From Pseudomonas duriflava (GTDB lineage: Bacteria > Pseudomonadota > Gammaproteobacteria > Pseudomonadales > Pseudomonadaceae), in NCBI RefSeq assembly GCF_007830155.1, contig NZ_VLKY01000021.1:1-47277 (forward strand): a stretch of 47,277 nucleotides of DNA. Reading direction: 5' to 3'. The translations under genes and the position numbers were made by a program. The notes under the pieces were generated by a model. That model ran no database searches. It saw only the letters and a program-made list of their open reading frames with translations, and was not told the origin of the DNA. Shown here one piece after another: positions 8,931-18,145 of the stretch (the first letter of the stretch is position 1; each line of letters starts with the position of its first letter).

Positions 8931-11719
8931 TAGATCCGTTCCTTGTCTTGGGGGCGGCCGTTCAGGGCCAGATTCGCCAGGATAAGCAGTGAGGAACCTA
9001 CTACGGTCAGGTAGACGCCAAGGTCGAACAGCATGGCGCTAGCCAACTCGATGTCACCTATCAGCGGGATTTCCACATGCGTAAATGCCGAGGTCAGGAA
9101 AGGCTTGCCAAACAGGGGTGCCACAAGCCCGGTGATGCCGGCAGTCAAAAGGCCAAAGCCAGCCAGGCGACGAAAATCCAGGGGAAGGCGAGCGGTTGTC
9201 CAGCGCAGGCCGCTAGCGATGTATTGCAGAATCAACGCGGCGGTGGTGATCAGCCCTGCAATAAAGCCGCCTCCAGGCAGGTTGTGACCCCGCATGAAGA
9301 TAAATACCGAGACCAGTAGGGCCAGCGGCAATATCAACGTTGACACTACCCTGAGCATCAGGGGATGGCGATCGCGCACCCATGAATAACCTCCAAGGCC
9401 TTTTTCCGGCCGGGGTAGCGTCACGCCTTCCAGCATTGCGTAGATCGCCACACCGGTAATTGCCAGAACGCTGATCTCGCCCAGGGTATCGAAGCCACGG
9501 AAGTCGACGAGAATCACATTCACGACATTTCTTCCGCCCCCACCGGGCAGGCTGTTATCCAGGAAAAACGGAGAAATGCTTTCGTAGGGGCGTGTTAGTA
9601 CGGCATAGGTCAGCACTGATACCAGAGCGCCACCACCACCGGCCAGGGCGAGATCTCGCAATCGCCGTAGCGCTGTAGACTCACGAGGGGTATGCCAGGG
9701 TAGGAAGAACAGGGCCAGAACGAGAAGAACGGCCGTTACCACCTCGACTGATAGTTGGGTTAGCGACAGGTCAGGGGCTGAAAAGCGCGCAAATAGCATT
9801 GCCACCATAAGACCCGCCACACTGCTCATGATAATGGCCTGTAGTCGGTGGCGGTGGGAGAGAGCCACCATAATCGCGGCAGCCATAAGAACCAACAGGC
9901 CTAGCGACGTTAGTGGGTCAAGTGGCGTCAGCGCGACGGGGCCCGTCCAGGTTTCGAGGCGCCACAGGGCACTGCCGGTTATCAGCAGAACACCCAATAG
10001 CATTAGCGCCAAGTAACGTTGCAATGAGCCGTTTTCAAGACGATCCGTGAACCAAACGGCCGAGCGCACCAGGCATTGCATTGTCCCCTCGAATACATCT
10101 CGCGCTTCAGCGTCAGGCAGTTTTTCGTAGAGGCGGAACAAAGGGCGGCTCAGGAAAAAGTAAACCAGCGTACCGCCGACCAGAGCTATCAGGCTCAGGA
10201 GCAGGGGCAGGTTGAAGCCATGCCAGATTTCCAGGCTGTATTCCGGCAGCGGTCTGCCTAGCGAGGCTCGGGCCGCCATGGCCAGCAGCTCGCTAACCGT
10301 CTGGCCTGGAAAAAGCCCTACAACTACGCACAGCAGGACCAAAATCTGTACGGGCAGTCGCATGTAGAAAGGCGGCTCATGCGGATGCTTGGGCAGGTCC
10401 TTAGGAGCTTCTCCGAAAAAGGTCTGATGAATGAAGCGGACGGAATAGGCCATCGTTAATAGATTGGCCAGGGTTGATACAGCCGGGATTATCCAATTGA
10501 AACGGCCTAGCAGCCCTTGGTTCAAAGTTTCGCTCAAGAACATTTCCTTGCTGAGGAAGCCATTGAGCAACGGCACCCCTGCCATAGAGAGCGAAGCCAC
10601 AATAGCGAGCAGGGCCGTATGCGGCAGGAAGCGTTTCAGACCGCTCAACCGTCGCAGGTCACGGGTGCCGGTCTCATGGTCGATGATGCCGGCCGCCATG
10701 AACAAAGAAGCCTTGAACGTTGCGTGATTGATGGTATGAAAAATGGCAGCGACCGAACTCATGTCGGTATCCAGGCCAAACAGCAGAGTAATCAGTCCGA
10801 GATGGCTGATAGTCGAGTAGGCCAGTAGCCCTTTGAGGTCATGCTGGAACAGCGCCATGGCCGAACCCAGCAAGAGGGTGGTCAGCCCTGTCAGGCTGAC
10901 GATGTAGAACCACCAGTCAGTACCTGCAATGGTAGGATAGAGGCGGGCGAGTAGAAAGATGCCAGCCTTGACCATGGTAGCCGAATGTAGATAGGCCGAA
11001 ACCGGGGTAGGTGCTGCCATGGCGTGGGGCAGCCAGAAATGAAAGGGAAACTGCGCGGACTTGGTAAACGCGCCTAATAGAATCAGAATCAGCATCAACG
11101 GATAGAGAGGATGCTGAATGATAGTGGAGCCGGATACCAAGACCTGACTGAGTTCGAAACTGCCAGCGATGTGGCCTAGCAGCAGGACTCCTGCCAGCAA
11201 GGCTAGGCCGCCTCCTGCCGTGAAAGTCAGCGCCAGGCGCGCACCGCGCCGTGAATCCGAGCGGTGCGACCAGAAGCTGATCAGGAGAAACGAGGAAAGG
11301 CTCGTCATCTCCCAGAACACCAGCATCAATAATAGATTTTCTGAGAGTACGATGCCCAACATGGCGGACATGAATACCAGCAGATAGGCATAAAAGCGGC
11401 CCATGGCCTCTTCTGTCGAGAGGTAATAGCGGGAATAGAGAATGACCAACAGCCCTATGCCCAGAATCAGAAGAGCGAAAAGAAAGCTCAGGCCATCCAG
11501 ACGCAGGCTCAGGTTCAACCCTAGGCTTTCCAGCCAGGGATAGGACACGATAATGGTTTGCTCTGCTTGCATCTCGCGAGTAAAAGACAGCAGGGTCAGC
11601 AGCGCGATCGCTGCGGGTAAAGCCGCTGCAAAGGCCGGCAGCCGACGGCCCCGCCGATCCAGCAGTACCGGCAAGAGGCTACCAAGCAGAGGTAGCGCAA
11701 CGATCAGCGCCAATAGCAT
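8930..11719 (-). CDS. mrpA: Na+/H+ antiporter fused MrpA/MrpB subunit
   Basis: First gene of the operon: a 929-residue NuoL-like subunit with an MrpB domain fused at the C-terminus, the group 2 arrangement known from Pseudomonas (ShaA/PhaA type). N-terminal antiporter core: LVFWEMTSLSSFLLI helix, GAFTKSAQFPFHFWLPHAMA and ATMVKAGIFLLARL. A DUF4040-like segment (about 610-670) and the MrpB part (about 790-880, with MRGHNLPGGGFIAGL) follow. Start ATG has GGGAG six bases upstream. The complex exchanges Na+ for H+ across the inner membrane and supports salt and alkali tolerance. Confidence 0.96.
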   Translation of the reverse strand: MLLALIVALPLLGSLLPVLLDRRGRRLPAFAAALPAAIALLTLLSFTREMQAEQTIIVSYPWLESLGLNLSLRLDGLSFLFALLILGIGLLVILYSRYYLSTEEAMGRFYAYLLVFMSAMLGIVLSENLLLMLVFWEMTSLSSFLLISFWSHRSDSRRGARLALTFTAGGGLALLAGVLLLGHIAGSFELSQVLVSGSTIIQHPLYPLMLILILLGAFTKSAQFPFHFWLPHAMAAPTPVSAYLHSATMVKAGIFLLARLYPTIAGTDWWFYIVSLTGLTTLLLGSAMALFQHDLKGLLAYSTISHLGLITLLFGLDTDMSSVAAIFHTINHATFKASLFMAAGIIDHETGTRDLRRLSGLKRFLPHTALLAIVASLSMAGVPLLNGFLSKEMFLSETLNQGLLGRFNWIIPAVSTLANLLTMAYSVRFIHQTFFGEAPKDLPKHPHEPPFYMRLPVQILVLLCVVVGLFPGQTVSELLAMAARASLGRPLPEYSLEIWHGFNLPLLLSLIALVGGTLVYFFLSRPLFRLYEKLPDAEARDVFEGTMQCLVRSAVWFTDRLENGSLQRYLALMLLGVLLITGSALWRLETWTGPVALTPLDPLTSLGLLVLMAAAIMVALSHRHRLQAIIMSSVAGLMVAMLFARFSAPDLSLTQLSVEVVTAVLLVLALFFLPWHTPRESTALRRLRDLALAGGGGALVSVLTYAVLTRPYESISPFFLDNSLPGGGGRNVVNVILVDFRGFDTLGEISVLAITGVAIYAMLEGVTLPRPEKGLGGYSWVRDRHPLMLRVVSTLILPLALLVSVFIFMRGHNLPGGGFIAGLITTAALILQYIASGLRWTTARLPLDFRRLAGFGLLTAGITGLVAPLFGKPFLTSAFTHVEIPLIGDIELASAMLFDLGVYLTVVGSSLLILANLALNGRPQDKERI

Positions 11720-12041
11720 GCATCGCTCCCTTCAGTTGCAAAAAGACACTATGGGCTCGGACAAGCCTAGTCAGCGTTAGTGCGCCTTTTGTGTTATCGA
11801 GACGTTACAGATCGCTTACGCGTGTCTGGAAAGCGCTTTGCCACTTCTTTGATTTTCAGAGGGAGACCCCATTTATAGAGTCGGACACGGTTAGTCACTC
11901 AAACTCTTGCAGCTCACCAGCCGAGGCTGGATATCTCACGGCAATCCTGACTCAAAGCGTGATGAGCCGATATTTCAGTCGCCTTCAAACGCAGCCCCCG
12001 CATCGCAATGTTCGAGGGTTGCGTCCCGCCAGGAGCTCTCC
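11720..12041. other. Divergent intergenic region (mrp operon / sbcD-like)
   Basis: About 320 bases separate the divergent mrp operon and the nuclease pair, so both promoters must lie here. No clear consensus promoter or operator can be claimed. An AGGAG at 12031-12035 is the ribosome site of the downstream gene. An in-frame ATG at 11907 exists but lacks a site and would add 45 unconserved-looking residues. Confidence 0.4.
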
Positions 12042-13115
12042 ATGACTTACGGCATCTGTTCTGATGTCCATCTGCATAACTGGAGCGCGTTTTCGCGTAT
12101 CAACGAGTACGGTCTGAATAGCCGGCTCGTGCATATTCTCAATGAGATCCGTCTGGCTGCTGAAGCCACGAAGCGTGCTGGCGGTAAAACCTTGTATATC
12201 ACTGGCGATCTGTTCCATGTGCGCGGCTCTGTTGCGCCAAGTGTCCTGAATCCCACTATCGATTTGTTTACTACGCTTACCCGTGAGCAGGGGCTGGTAG
12301 TACGCATTCTGGCTGGTAACCACGACCTCGAGTCGCGGGATAGTAATGCCCTGAGTAACGCTTGCGAGTCGCTTCGAACGATTCCGGGCATTGAGGTGAT
12401 TTCCACTCCTGCACTGTTTCATGATGATCGCGTGGTCATGGTGCCCTGGTATGACCGGCTTGACGACGTGCGCCAACACATTGGGGAATGCCTTGCAGAG
12501 CTGGTCCATCAGAGCGAAGCCGTAAATGCCTGGACCCTAATGCTGCACGCGCCGGTAGATGATGTTATCGCAGGGCTGCCCAACCATGGTTTCCAGGCTG
12601 CCGAACTGGCCGCCTATGGGTTCAAGCAGGTGTTTTGTGGTCATTACCACAATCACAAGTATTTCCCGGGAGATGTCTTCAGTGTAGGCGCTACTACTCA
12701 TCAGACCTGGAACGATGTCGGAACACGTGCGGGATACCTGATCGTTACTGATAGCGGTGTTGCCTTTCACCCCTCACAGGCGCCTCGCTATATGGATTTC
12801 GATATCTGCTGGGATGACGCGACCGCCGCTGAATACTGCCGGGGTAATTATGTTCGGCTTCGCTTGGGCGAGGCGACAAGCGACGAAATCAGCCATTACC
12901 GTTCTCGGTTGGAGGCGCTAGGTGCCCTCGGCACGTTTGTGCAGGCCATTCCCCTGGCGCGTAGTGCCGTCCCGTCACGACGTACCCAGGTAGCCAGTGC
13001 GCCTACACTGCGCGAGTCGATCAGCCAGTGGATCAGGGATCACAGTACCGAGGGTGAGGCACTCGAAGCGCTTTGCCATGACATCCTGACGGAGGCCGAG
13101 GCAATCCGCTTATGA
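12042..13115 (+). CDS. SbcD/Mre11-like nuclease subunit (phage gp47 size)
   Basis: Calcineurin-type metallophosphoesterase, 357 residues, predicted Mre11-like DNA nuclease partner of the next gene. Metal-binding motifs are in canonical order: SDVHLHN (7-13), GDLFH (55-59), GNHD (92-95), LHAPVDD (169-173 region) and GHYH (200-203). The start is fixed by AGGAG six bases upstream of the ATG. The size is close to phage T4 gp47 and below the E. coli SbcD length. It overlaps the SbcC-like gene by four bases (ATGA), so the two products are made together. Confidence 0.83.
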   Translation: MTYGICSDVHLHNWSAFSRINEYGLNSRLVHILNEIRLAAEATKRAGGKTLYITGDLFHVRGSVAPSVLNPTIDLFTTLTREQGLVVRILAGNHDLESRDSNALSNACESLRTIPGIEVISTPALFHDDRVVMVPWYDRLDDVRQHIGECLAELVHQSEAVNAWTLMLHAPVDDVIAGLPNHGFQAAELAAYGFKQVFCGHYHNHKYFPGDVFSVGATTHQTWNDVGTRAGYLIVTDSGVAFHPSQAPRYMDFDICWDDATAAEYCRGNYVRLRLGEATSDEISHYRSRLEALGALGTFVQAIPLARSAVPSRRTQVASAPTLRESISQWIRDHSTEGEALEALCHDILTEAEAIRL

Positions 13116-15070
13116 AGATCCTCAGCCTGTCCATCAGCAACTTCATGGCAATCGGCCGCGTCGAGTCGCTTCCCCTTAACGACAAGGGGCTCGTGCTTGT
13201 CCAGGGCGAGAACCTTGACGATACCAGCCAGAGCAGCAACGGCGCTGGCAAATCGTCTATTACCGATGCGTTGTGCTGGGCGCTTTACGGAGAGACGGCG
13301 CGTCATGAGTCGGGCGATGGCATCGTCAACCGGACGGCGGGAAAAGGCACCGAAGTGGTTGTCGAGCTGCAGGAGGCCAGTGGCGATACCTACCGCATCA
13401 GTCGTTACCGTAAACACCGCATATTCAAAAATCAGTTGCGCCTGGAACAGCTCCATGAGGGCGGCTGGAAGGACCTGACCCGTGGCTCTGACAAGCTGAC
13501 CCAGGTACTGGTAGACGCGGTGATCGGCTGCTCGCAAGACGTGTTTACCAGTGCCGTCTATATCGGTCAGGAGGCCATGCCGGACCTGCCAGGCATGACT
13601 GACCGTGCGCTCAAGTTACTGGTCGAGGAAGCTGCCGGTATTGATCAGCTACAAAAGGCCTATGACCTGACCCGGCAGCGGCTGAGCGAACGCAAGCTTG
13701 AGGTAGGCGAGCTGACCAGTCAGACCGAAGCCCTGCGGAGCGCGCAACACACCTTTGAGACAAATGTCGCAGCCGCCGAGCGTGATCGGGACGCCTGGGC
13801 GCATAGGCACAAGGCCGAGATAGCGTCGGCGAGGGACGCCTACGAGAGTGCGTTGCGCACCTTTGATCCTGACAAGGGTTTGCACTTGAAGACCCAACTT
13901 CAGGCGCAGGAAGCGCAGGGCCAGGCCATTCGCGACCGTATCGCCGCGTCGGACGAGGAGCGCCGGCAGGAGCGTATCCTGGCCAGTGCCCATCGCGAGG
14001 CGGAACTGGCGCTAGCTACTGCAGAACAGCGCATCAGGGATGAGCAGGCACGGTCGAAGCGGCTTCTCCACGCGCTTGAGCATGTTGACGATAAAGTCGG
14101 TACACGCTGCGCCGAGTGTGGTCATGTGATTGAGTCCAGCGACCTCAACGCGTCTCGCGAGGCAGCCCTGCGAGCAGCTCAGGCACAGACGGCAAAGGCC
14201 GATGCCTTGAAGATGGAGCTTGATACCTACCGTCAGGCCGTCCAGGCGGCAGAAGAGGCGCTGGCGGTTTATCGTGCCGGCATGACGGATGTGTCTGTCC
14301 AGAGCACTGCGCTAGGCCAGCTGGAGGCTGACCGCAACCGTCTTCAGGCTGAACAGCGCCGCTGGTGTGAGCAACAGGCCCACCTGCAGCATTTACAGGA
14401 ACGGCTCGCACACCTTGAGGTGGCAACGAACCCCCATGAACCAGCCATTCTCCGAGCCCGGCAACAGCTGGAGCAGGTTCAGACACGTCTGAAAACCCTA
14501 AACGAACGGCAGGCTACGGGGCAGCGGCAGCTCGAGCTGACCGAAGAGGCCATTCGTGTTTTCGGTCCCGCTGGCGTTCGCGCCCATATTCTGGATAACG
14601 TCACGCCTTACCTAAATGCACGGACCGCGCATTACCTGTCCGCGTTAACGGATGGCAACATTACGGCCGTCTGGTCAACCCTTTCCCTGACCGCCAAGGG
14701 TGAACTGCGCGAGCGGTTTTCTATCGACGTCACAAGTGCTACAGGCGGTGAAACCTTCCGCAGTTTGTCCGGCGGGGAAAAGCGCAAGGTTCGTCTGGCT
14801 ACAGCAATGGCTCTACAGGACCTTGTGGCCTCTCGTGCCACCAAACCCATCAAGCTGTTCATGGCCGATGAAATTGATCAAGCGCTGGATGAGGCCGGCC
14901 TTGAGCGGTTGATGTATCTGCTCGAAGAAAAGTCTCACGACAAGGGTACAGTGCTGGTGATCTCCCATTCCGACCTCAGAGACTGGATACGCAACAGCAT
15001 TACTATCACTAAGAAAGGCGGCCAGGCCACGCTGGAGGCAGCCTGTTTGTTCATGTCGTCGGAGCGTTAG
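13112..15070 (+). CDS. Compact SbcC/Rad50-like ATPase with zinc hook
   Basis: SMC-like ABC ATPase of 652 residues, predicted to pair with the upstream nuclease for DNA end processing. Walker A NGAGKSS (43-49), two coiled-coil arms (about 180-325 and 350-480) flanking a CAEC zinc hook (333-336), ABC signature SLSGGEKRK (551-559) and Walker B IKLFMADEID (580-589). E. coli SbcC is over 1000 residues, so the arms here are short, as in T4 gp46. A hairpin terminator follows. Whether it repairs host DNA or attacks invading DNA cannot be decided from sequence. Confidence 0.85.
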   Translation: MKILSLSISNFMAIGRVESLPLNDKGLVLVQGENLDDTSQSSNGAGKSSITDALCWALYGETARHESGDGIVNRTAGKGTEVVVELQEASGDTYRISRYRKHRIFKNQLRLEQLHEGGWKDLTRGSDKLTQVLVDAVIGCSQDVFTSAVYIGQEAMPDLPGMTDRALKLLVEEAAGIDQLQKAYDLTRQRLSERKLEVGELTSQTEALRSAQHTFETNVAAAERDRDAWAHRHKAEIASARDAYESALRTFDPDKGLHLKTQLQAQEAQGQAIRDRIAASDEERRQERILASAHREAELALATAEQRIRDEQARSKRLLHALEHVDDKVGTRCAECGHVIESSDLNASREAALRAAQAQTAKADALKMELDTYRQAVQAAEEALAVYRAGMTDVSVQSTALGQLEADRNRLQAEQRRWCEQQAHLQHLQERLAHLEVATNPHEPAILRARQQLEQVQTRLKTLNERQATGQRQLELTEEAIRVFGPAGVRAHILDNVTPYLNARTAHYLSALTDGNITAVWSTLSLTAKGELRERFSIDVTSATGGETFRSLSGGEKRKVRLATAMALQDLVASRATKPIKLFMADEIDQALDEAGLERLMYLLEEKSHDKGTVLVISHSDLRDWIRNSITITKKGGQATLEAACLFMSSER

Positions 15071-15122
15071 CCTGGAAAGGAGCGTATTTGTTTAAAACAT
15101 AGACAAACAGGCATGTCATGAA

Positions 15123-15150
15123 AAAAGGCTTCGAATAATCGAAGCCTTTT
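15123..15150 (+). terminator. Terminator of the SbcDC-like operon
   Basis: Perfect 12-bp stem (15123-15134 with 15139-15150) with loop ATAA, ending in a T4 run, 52 bases after the ATPase stop. The two arms begin with A4 and end with T4, so it may work in both directions and also serve the small convergent gene. Confidence 0.88.
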
Positions 15151-15171
15151 CAGGAATACGGAGGGAAGCTT

Positions 15172-15384
15172 TTATTTCAATACGTGCAGCTCTGTAGTAG
15201 TGGAAACCATCCCCGAGTGCACCATCGACTGCGGCGCAGTGATGGAGGCAATGGCGGGGGCTTGAACGGCACAGCTACCGCTTTGGCAGGGATCATAAGC
15301 CCACCATACCACCGAGCCGAAAGCAGCCAGCCCAGCCCAGTTTATAGCGACGATCAGGTTTTTACGTACGTTGTTACCCATCAT
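15172..15384 (-). CDS. Small single-span membrane protein, unknown
   Basis: Unrecognised 70-residue protein with a basic start (MMGNNVRKN), one hydrophobic helix (LIVAINWAGLAAFGSVVWWAY) and a short exported-looking tail with two cysteines (DPCQSGSC). Start chosen because AGGAG is placed just upstream of the ATGATG pair; an in-frame ATG further up lacks this. It converges on the SbcC-like gene across the terminator hairpin. Confidence 0.6.
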   Translation of the reverse strand: MMGNNVRKNLIVAINWAGLAAFGSVVWWAYDPCQSGSCAVQAPAIASITAPQSMVHSGMVSTTTELHVLK

Positions 15385-15423
15385 ATTCTCTCCTTGAACA
15401 TGCATGCTTGTTGTCATTAACAA

Positions 15424-15950
15424 TAAGCGAAGCGCTGTTTTTGATTTTTTGAAACACTCATTGTCCAGTCAGTACCTTGCTTGACGGAGCGACTGCAAAA
15501 AGAAGGCACCTGTTTTAAGGGCCTTCTGGGGCAACCGTTTCGTCTTTTGAAATGCAGTGGATACTGACTTTGTTGCTCGTCATTCAAATGATTTTTTCGT
15601 GGCGTTTTCACAGGCCAGGCGTGAGCCAACTCCGGCATGGAAACGACAGGTTGCTTAGCAGCCGTAGAGACAACAATGAGTATCCAATGCATAGGCCTTC
15701 CTGCCTTGATTGAATCCTTGTTGTATCCCGGTGCACTACAACCGGGAAGACAATCACTCGTCGTTTCCCAGCACCTCGAACAAAACTATCGTATGGTAGC
15801 GCTGTGCTATGAGCGTACGGAATATATGGAGTTCCCGGCTATCCGAAAAACTGGCAGAAACTTTTAAAGCGTCAAAAAAAGTAAGAGACTCGATACAAAT
15901 AGTTGAAAAACAACACTTTTTAAATCAGAAAAAGTTTTTGACGGGCACGC
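15424..15950. other. Intergenic region with no convincing gene
   Basis: About 530 bases of lower GC than the neighbours. A plus-strand frame from the ATG at 15675 could encode about 64 residues (MSIQCIGLPALIESLLYPG...), but it has no good ribosome site or recognisable domain. The T- and A-rich segments near 15595 and 15880-15950 may hold promoters. Nothing else stands out. Confidence 0.4.
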
Positions 15951-15985
15951 AAAAAACCTCCCGGCTTTTTCCAGCCGGGAGGTTT
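15951..15985 (-). terminator. Terminator of the 37-aa membrane peptide gene
   Basis: Perfect 13-bp stem (15954-15966 with 15973-15985), six-base loop, with A6 at 15951-15956 that reads as a U-run on the minus strand. It lies 23 bases beyond the small gene's stop. Confidence 0.85.
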
Positions 15986-16008
15986 ATCGGGTCATTACAG
16001 TGTAGGTA

Positions 16009-16122
16009 CTAACGTGAAATAAAGTCGGCCATGCCGAACAGCGCGAGCAGCAGCCCATAGAAAAGTAGGGCGGCGCCAAAGCTGCGCCAGATGAGCAAGC
16101 GACGAAGTTGAGTACGTGTCAT
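16009..16122 (-). CDS. 37-residue membrane peptide, unknown
   Basis: Short gene for a basic N-terminus (MTRTQLRRLLIWR) followed by one hydrophobic helix (SFGAALLFYGLLLALFGMADF). AAGGA lies eight bases before the ATG and a strong terminator follows, which argues for a real small gene. A longer in-frame start at 16209 adds residues with no ribosome site. No family recognised. Confidence 0.55.
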   Translation of the reverse strand: MTRTQLRRLLIWRSFGAALLFYGLLLALFGMADFISR

Positions 16123-16294
16123 TAAAGCAGTCCTTGCTAGAAGTTGTACAACGAGCCTCGAAAACAGATTAAGCGGCTCGACCTCTGACACGGCAGCGAT
16201 ATTGAGCAACCCTGTGCCTGTGTCTATTCCTTAAGACCGGCACAATTTAAAAAAGCTGCATGACGCACAAGAAATAATTGAGCCATGTCACAAG

Positions 16295-16322
16295 ACGATG
16301 GGCCAGTTAGCCAGCCCATCGT
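16295..16322 (-). terminator. Possible terminator after phbC
   Basis: Perfect 9-bp stem (16295-16303 with 16314-16322) just past the synthase stop. It lacks a clear U-run on the minus strand, so its strength is doubtful. Confidence 0.5.
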
Positions 16323-16334
16323 AAATTCTTTTAC

Positions 16335-18038
16335 CTATCCTAGAACATAACGTCCTGGAGCAGGCTCAAGAACGGGGTATTCGCTGGACTTACCAACTTC
16401 AAGCGCAGTCCTTTGTTCCCCCGACCTGGGTGCCAGCCAGGCAAACCAATCCTGCCACCAACTGCCCGGTTTCTGCTCGGTACCAGCCAGCCAGGCATTA
16501 GAGTCATCAGGTGTTTCGTCATTGACCCAATAGTGACGTTTATTCTGCGCAGGGTGATTGATAACGCCGGCAATATGCCCTGAGGCGCCCAGCACGAAGC
16601 GACTCTCCCCTGAAAACAGCGCACTCCCTCGATAGACGCTGCCCCACGGTACGATGTGATCGTCCTGTGTGGCCAGCAGATAAGTTGACGTCGCGATCCT
16701 CTGAAGATCGAGCCGTACGCCACAGCATTCTAGTTCGCCGGATTTAAGATCGTTCTGCAGATAGGTATGCCGTAGATACCAGCAGAACATGGGTCCAGGG
16801 AGATTGGTGCTGTCATTGTTCCAGAACAGGAGGTCCAGAGCCCTGGGCTTATTGCCTTTCAGGTATTTGTCGACTGTGTAGTTCCACCAGAGATCGTTAG
16901 GGCGGAGCAGCGAAAACATGTTGGCCATGTCCTGGCCACGAAAGAGGCCGGTCGTACCGTTTTTCCCACCAATGGCGCTCTCGTGGTACGCCACTGTGGC
17001 TTCATCAATAAAGATGTCTATGACACCCGGATCGTCGTAATCAAGAAACGTTGCCAGTAGGGTCAGACTACTGGCGATATCAGGTTCACCACGAGCCGCC
17101 AGTACTGCCAGGGCGCAGGTCAACAGGGTGCCGCCGATGCAAAAGCCCACACAGTTTAACTGACGTGAGCCACTGATCGTCTGGGCGACCCGCATACCCT
17201 TGATGACAGCATCCTCGACAAAATTGTCCCAGGTCAGGTCTGCGCCGCTGTGGTCGAAATTGCGCCAGGACATGATGAATACAGCATGTCCCTGTTCAAG
17301 GGCGTAGCGGACCAGGGAGTTCTCTGGACGCAGGTCCATGATGTAATACTTATTGATAGCAGGCGGTGTGATGAACAGGGGGTGCCGATACTGCTCCTGG
17401 CTGCGTGGGCTGTAATGGATGAGTTGGAACAGGTCGTTTTCAAAGACGACATGACCCGGCGTAGTCGCCAAGTCGCGTCCGATCACGAAATCGCTCTTGT
17501 CGCACTGCCGCAGTTTGCCCTCCTGCAAGTCATTGGCTAGGTTAAGCATACCCAGAGCTAGACTGGCACCGCTGCTTTTTACCAGAGTATCCAGCGCGTC
17601 GGGGTTATAAGCCAGAAAGTTACTGGGTGCGGCCGCTGCAATAGCTTGCTCGATCAGGTAGCGCAGCCGTTGGCGAGGTTTCTTTTCATCCACAGGCAAG
17701 CTATCGATCAGGGCCAGCATGTAACGTGAATTAAGCAAGTAGAACGCGGCAAGAGAGCCAAAAGATGGCAGGCTCCAGTAATCACTGGCGAAACGCTTAT
17801 CAGTAAAACTGAAGGGCTTTTGCATGAGCAACTGCAGGCCGAGCTGGTTCCATTCCTGCTGGTAGGCCGCCTGTATCTCTTCCAGGCGCTCGGTAGGAAC
17901 TTCGAACCATTCTTCCTTGGCTTTGCCTGCAAACCAGGGAATGGTATTCATCCAGAGGCGCAATTGATGGACAGCAAAAGTGGCTACAAAAGGAGACTGG
18001 GCCGACCAGTAGCGTGTAAATGACTGCGCTTGATCCAT
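16335..18038 (-). CDS. phbC: Class I polyhydroxyalkanoate (PHB) synthase PhbC/PhaC
   Basis: Polymerises (R)-3-hydroxybutyryl-CoA into PHB at the granule surface. The 567-residue protein has the synthase N-domain and an alpha/beta hydrolase core. The lipase-like box GFCIGG places the catalytic Cys at 300, with Asp460 in TQDDHIVPW and His488 in ASGHIAGVINHP. Start at 18038 is chosen from an AGGA site seven bases upstream and the MDQAQSF N-terminus; upstream in-frame codons look non-coding. Third gene of phbBAC, 107 bases after the thiolase, with no obvious promoter in the gap. Length and box indicate class I (short-chain) rather than Pseudomonas class II. Confidence 0.95.
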   Translation of the reverse strand: MDQAQSFTRYWSAQSPFVATFAVHQLRLWMNTIPWFAGKAKEEWFEVPTERLEEIQAAYQQEWNQLGLQLLMQKPFSFTDKRFASDYWSLPSFGSLAAFYLLNSRYMLALIDSLPVDEKKPRQRLRYLIEQAIAAAAPSNFLAYNPDALDTLVKSSGASLALGMLNLANDLQEGKLRQCDKSDFVIGRDLATTPGHVVFENDLFQLIHYSPRSQEQYRHPLFITPPAINKYYIMDLRPENSLVRYALEQGHAVFIMSWRNFDHSGADLTWDNFVEDAVIKGMRVAQTISGSRQLNCVGFCIGGTLLTCALAVLAARGEPDIASSLTLLATFLDYDDPGVIDIFIDEATVAYHESAIGGKNGTTGLFRGQDMANMFSLLRPNDLWWNYTVDKYLKGNKPRALDLLFWNNDSTNLPGPMFCWYLRHTYLQNDLKSGELECCGVRLDLQRIATSTYLLATQDDHIVPWGSVYRGSALFSGESRFVLGASGHIAGVINHPAQNKRHYWVNDETPDDSNAWLAGTEQKPGSWWQDWFAWLAPRSGEQRTALEVGKSSEYPVLEPAPGRYVLG

Positions 18039-18145
18039 GACGCATCCTGTGGGTTCGACAGATTGCAGGCTGATGATCTCATCGGCCTGCTGGAGAAGAG
18101 TTGCGGACGTGCCCTTCGGCACGTTCGCAGGAGGAGTAGCAGCGG

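Noticed and set aside
11907-12041. Upstream in-frame extension of the SbcD-like gene
   Set aside because: The extra 45 residues precede a good AGGAG-ATG and lack family character.
15637-15867. 76-codon plus-strand frame in the gap after the SbcC-like operon
   Set aside because: No ribosome site, no domain and weak codon character; kept only as a remark on the intergenic region.
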